Assembly: GCA_947630925.1 (NCBI GenBank)
Contig: CANRJM010000015.1
Span: forward strand, 1 to 47,066
DNA length: 47,066 bases
From: an uncultured Lachnospiraceae bacterium
GTDB taxonomy: Bacteria; Bacillota; Clostridia; Lachnospirales; Lachnospiraceae
Direction of reading: 5' to 3'
Shown: in pieces, positions 44,869 through 47,066 of the stretch
Layout: every line of letters begins with the position of its first letter
Numbering within the stretch: position 1 is the stretch's first letter
Notes under the pieces: generated by a model
Seen by the model: only the letters and a program-made list of their open reading frames with translations
Told to the model about the DNA's origin: nothing
Databases searched by the model: none
Translations under genes and position numbers: made by a program

Positions 44869-45507
44869 ATGGCATCTATTACCAATACAAACATCAGCAG
44901 CTATGATTATCTGCTTCGTAATTATTATTCATCGAATCGTGCGGCCAGAAAAACAATTACCCGCTCAAATATTAAAAAAGAAAATTTGATTAATGCGGAT
45001 TCTGACGCATTAAAGAAAATCACGAAAAATTTAAGAAATATGGAGTACAGCAGCGACAACGGCATAAATGTTTTAAACAACTTAAAGGCATTCGTAGATT
45101 CTTATAATAACCTTTTGGATAGTTCCAAAAATTCCGGCTCTCCAAAAATAGACCGCGATATCAAGAATATGCAAAAGCTGGTCAAAAAATATACAGAAGA
45201 CCTGGAAGAAATCGGAATTTCCGTTTCTTCCTCCGGAACATTAAAGCTCAAGGAAGCAACTTTAGCGGCAGCAAATCCTTCCAAGATCAAAAAAATCTTT
45301 TCTTCCGATAATACTCTTACCAAAGGGGTAAACGGATATGCTACAAGCATAAAACGACTGTCCAAAGTACTGCTGCAAAACGGAACAACTGCAGGAAAGA
45401 ACACTTCCCCTGATACATCATCCGGCAAGGCAGCTCCGGACAGCATGGCTGATCTTATGGAAGAAATTAATGTTATGACAGCTAATTCCATTAACATGAA
45501 GGCATAA
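44869..45507 (+). CDS. FliD-like small flagellar-type protein
   Basis: 212 residues, no signal peptide or membrane helix. The segment from about residue 50 to 165 resembles the C-terminal part of flagellar cap protein FliD: a Leu/Asn-rich helical region (VLNNLKAFVDSYNNLLDSSK), then LEEIGISVSSSGTLKLKEATLAAANPSKIKKIFS, which matches the FliD phrase around GI-x-L-x3-G-x-L-x-L-D-x3-L. It lacks the long N-terminal D0-D3 parts of FliD, so is not a cap by itself. AGGAGG precedes the ATG and a sigma-D-like promoter lies upstream, which supports a flagellar or surface role. No other flagellar gene is adjacent. Confidence 0.6.
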   Translation: MASITNTNISSYDYLLRNYYSSNRAARKTITRSNIKKENLINADSDALKKITKNLRNMEYSSDNGINVLNNLKAFVDSYNNLLDSSKNSGSPKIDRDIKNMQKLVKKYTEDLEEIGISVSSSGTLKLKEATLAAANPSKIKKIFSSDNTLTKGVNGYATSIKRLSKVLLQNGTTAGKNTSPDTSSGKAAPDSMADLMEEINVMTANSINMKA

Positions 45508-45610
45508 AATTTCCGTAGGGTTCTGCTTGCACTGCCGTCCCATAGGCATGGGTGAAGCCTCTACATCCAAGGCCGACAGAGGAAACCTCCATTTCATTGA
45601 ATATAATAGT
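45508..45610. other. GC-rich, hairpin-dense intergenic stretch
   Basis: Much richer in GC than the other gaps in this window. Small stems on the + strand include CCCAT-AGGC-ATGGG (45539-45552), CCTCT with AGAGG (about 45558-45582) and GAGG-AAA-CCTC. A minus-strand open frame crosses it but has no coding character. It may be a structured RNA, a 3' UTR fold of the FliD-like gene, or a dispersed repeat. Confidence 0.35.
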
Positions 45611-45623
45611 CTGTACCTCTCCC

Positions 45624-46139
45624 TTAAACTGACTGTTTTGCCCATGTAGTTACTATGCTTTCCGATTTCGCCGCATCAGCGCCGTGGACGGCAAGTCCCT
45701 TTCCAAATACCGCGCCCTTGCAGATTTTCTTCAGATCACGCTCGCAGGAGCCAAGCCCGCTGCCCTCATGTGTCATGACTGCCATAACCTTTTTTCCTGC
45801 AAAGTCCAGTTTTTCAAGCTGGGTAAAAACTGCCATTGGAAAAGTTCCCCACCAGCAAGGACCACAGACGAAGATATGATCATAATCTGCAATGCTGTCC
45901 AGATATTTTTTCAGCTCCGGACGCGTCTGCTCATGCAGTTCTTTTTTTGCCTCGTCAATGCAGGCATAATAATCCGCCGCATACTCCTTGACTGTCTCCA
46001 CCTCAAAAAGATCGCCGCCTACTGCTTTCTGAATAAACTCCGCCACGATCTCCGTGTTGCCCTTCGCAATGTTTTTGATACCGCCGTTCCAGTAGTTTTC
46101 CCCTTTGCGGGAATAGTAGATGATTACATTCTTAGCCAT
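45624..46139 (-). CDS. Flavodoxin
   Basis: 171 residues. The FMN phosphate-binding loop is modified to IYYSRKGENYWNGGIKNIAKGNTEIVAEFI, as in the Clostridia flavodoxin-like group with an insert before the NTE. YDHIFVCGPCWWGTFPMAVFTQLEKLDFAGKKVMAVMTHEGSGLG covers the flavin-stacking and core strand region. It probably carries electrons or acts as a small FMN reductase. AAGGAG precedes the ATG. The remnant of an aldo/keto reductase gene lies immediately upstream in the same direction, a frequent pairing. Confidence 0.88.
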   Translation of the reverse strand: MAKNVIIYYSRKGENYWNGGIKNIAKGNTEIVAEFIQKAVGGDLFEVETVKEYAADYYACIDEAKKELHEQTRPELKKYLDSIADYDHIFVCGPCWWGTFPMAVFTQLEKLDFAGKKVMAVMTHEGSGLGSCERDLKKICKGAVFGKGLAVHGADAAKSESIVTTWAKQSV

Positions 46140-46195
46140 GATTTCATTCTCCTTTTCTATCGCTTTTTGTTTTTATGATTCTAATATTTGCTTTC

Positions 46196-46402
46196 TTATC
46201 TTCCTGTCATCCGTTTCATTTCAGGTGCATAACGCCCTCCATAAACAGGCGTTTCATTCGATATCTTTGTAAGCCGCTCCATATCCTCATCAGAAAAATC
46301 CACATAAGCGGCGCTCATATTTTCCTGCAGGCGACAGATATTTTTTGTGCCGGGGATAGGAACAGTCCACGGTTTCCGGTCAGAAAACCTTTTCCCAAGC
46401 AC
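46196..46402 (-). pseudogene. Aldo/keto reductase, C-terminal remnant
   Basis: 68 codons. KPWTVPIPGTKNICRLQENMSAAYVDFSDEDMERLTKIS followed by GRYAPEMKRMTGR is the C-terminal NADPH-binding and tail part of a DUF-type aldo/keto reductase, whose full length is about 320 residues. The catalytic Asp-Tyr-Lys-His part is missing, and no matching codons were seen upstream in any frame before the next gene. A GGGGAGG and GTG precede it, possibly by chance. It is a decayed gene, deleted at its 5' side. Confidence 0.8.
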
Positions 46403-46532
46403 ATTACCTCCCCTCTGTCATTTTCTTTATATCTCATATTGTACGGATTGCCATTGTAAAGAGCAATTCGGTTTTCTGCTCTTATCTATAAGTAAATGCT
46501 AATGTGAACAAGGCAAAGGGAGCAACATTTAA

Positions 46533-46561
46533 TTGAATTGCATATGCGGTTGTTATATAAT
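46533..46561 (+). promoter_or_regulatory. Sigma-A promoter for the small membrane protein
   Basis: TTGAAT (46533-46538) and TATAAT (46556-46561) with a 17-nt spacer; start near 46568, leader about 50 nt. Confidence 0.75.
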
Positions 46562-46617
46562 GTGTTCCAGAATGATATGGAACAATTTAACAAATCTGGA
46601 TTTGCAAGGAGGAACCT

Positions 46618-46932
46618 ATGAGAGAAAGAAAAATGTTATCATTGTTAATAATCGTAATAAATATCATTGGAGTTATTTGTCTAATTTATTTTGCTATTCC
46701 ATACTTTACTCATAATACTACAATACCATATCCCGATGCAATGTTACCTGCTGAATCATGGGATAGAGCAGGTATGACATTGACATTTGGATTTATACCA
46801 CTTTTAGTTGTTAATGTTTTAAGTTTTATATTCATAAAGGCAAAACAGAAGTTTGTAAGATTTCTATTTTTTGTTCCGAGCATGATATGCTTAATTATAG
46901 TGATAAGTTACTGGATAACATCTTTGGCATAA
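46618..46932 (+). CDS. Small three-helix membrane protein (hypothetical)
   Basis: 104 residues with three predicted membrane helices (about 8-28, 54-73, 82-102) and a short extracytoplasmic loop after the first. I do not recognise the family. AAGGAGG precedes the ATG and a near-consensus promoter lies 57 nt further up, so it is very likely expressed. It sits alone between the reductase remnant and a group II intron, and its DNA is more AT-rich than the rest, suggesting recent arrival. Confidence 0.7.
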   Translation: MRERKMLSLLIIVINIIGVICLIYFAIPYFTHNTTIPYPDAMLPAESWDRAGMTLTFGFIPLLVVNVLSFIFIKAKQKFVRFLFFVPSMICLIIVISYWITSLA

Positions 46933-46991
46933 AAATAGAAATTCTTGTTTGCCTAAACACCCATTTCGACAATCACAACTGAAGAACAACA

Positions 46992-47066
46992 ATCGAGTAG
47001 GAGGAATTTCTCTTAAATGAGAAATTCCGACCTCTCACACCACCGTGCGTACCGTTCGGTACACGG
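46992..47066 (-). mobile_element. Group II intron, 3' end (domains V and VI)
   Basis: Read on the minus strand from the window edge: a domain V hairpin, CCGTG and TACC stems closed by a GAAC loop, with a 2-nt bulge (CG) on the 3' side before CACGG (47044-47066); then a domain VI hairpin with stem 47002-47011 and 47020-47029 and a CCTACTC segment carrying a bulged A as the likely branch point; the intron would end in AT at 46992. The body and any reverse transcriptase lie beyond the window. Confidence 0.75.

Noticed and set aside
45418..45645. 75-codon minus-strand frame spanning the end of the FliD-like gene and the GC-rich gap
   Set aside because: It overlaps a better gene on the other strand, has no ribosome binding site, and its protein has no coding character.
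1..47066. tRNA, rRNA, insertion sequence transposases or prophage genes
   Set aside because: None were recognised anywhere in the window apart from the group II intron end.

Overview
The window looks like a chromosomal segment of a motile, anaerobic, low-GC Clostridia, most likely a Lachnospiraceae. Evidence: a complete six-gene Rnf complex, HPr kinase, a Gram-positive-type gdpP-rplI-dnaB cluster, short (about 450 residue) Pgi, lipoproteins, CheX, a sigma-D-type promoter, and plant polysaccharide hydrolases (GH5 and GH51). Placement is by gene content and sequence character; no search was run.

Layout. 1-2.4 kb: sensor kinase and OmpR-type regulator (+). 2.7-3.7 kb: YtvI/AI-2E-type membrane protein (+). 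3.7-5.7 kb (-): two G3E (CobW-like) GTPases, one with a His-rich metal tract, one fused to a YcgQ-like C-terminal domain. 5.9-7.2 kb (-): SpoU/TrmH methyltransferase and CheX. 7.5-16.2 kb (-): lipoprotein, uvrC, hprK, pth, mfd and a parvulin-type lipoprotein, closely spaced and read in that order. 16.4-20.3 kb (-): large secreted GH5 enzyme. 20.6-21.4 kb (+): PHP phosphatase. 21.4-24.1 kb (-): FtsH fused in frame to a complete HAD-IIB phosphatase. 24.5-26.1 kb (+): pyrG. 26.1-28.2 kb (-): polysaccharide deacetylase and pgi. 28.3-32.2 kb (-): gdpP, rplI, dnaB. 32.3-34.8 kb (-): GH51 arabinofuranosidase and a rRNA-type methyltransferase. 35.0-36.7 kb (+): zinc-ribbon membrane protein and TPM-domain protein. 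36.6-38.9 kb (-): membrane signalling protein with degenerate GGDEF and HisKA parts. 39.1-44.2 kb (-): rnfCDGEAB. 44.9-45.5 kb (+): FliD-like gene behind a sigma-D-like promoter. 45.6-47.07 kb: flavodoxin, aldo/keto reductase remnant, small membrane protein, and the 3' end of a group II intron running off the edge.

Most interesting signals. (1) A leader element found twice, upstream of the parvulin lipoprotein and of gdpP: a hairpin whose loop carries CCGGAGCGT, a variable hairpin, then ACGCTCCGG exactly 13 nt before the ATG. Pairing the loop with the distal arm makes a pseudoknot next to the ribosome binding site, and the hairpin stem covaries between copies. This is a candidate undescribed cis-regulatory RNA or repeat family. 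(2) Upstream of rnfC, a promoter with a Rex-like site over its start point drives a short terminated transcript with C-rich, anti-Shine-Dalgarno-like segments; a second promoter follows for rnf. This is a candidate NADH-controlled small RNA. (3) The FtsH-HAD fusion. (4) The G3E GTPase fused to a YcgQ-like domain beside a His-rich G3E GTPase.
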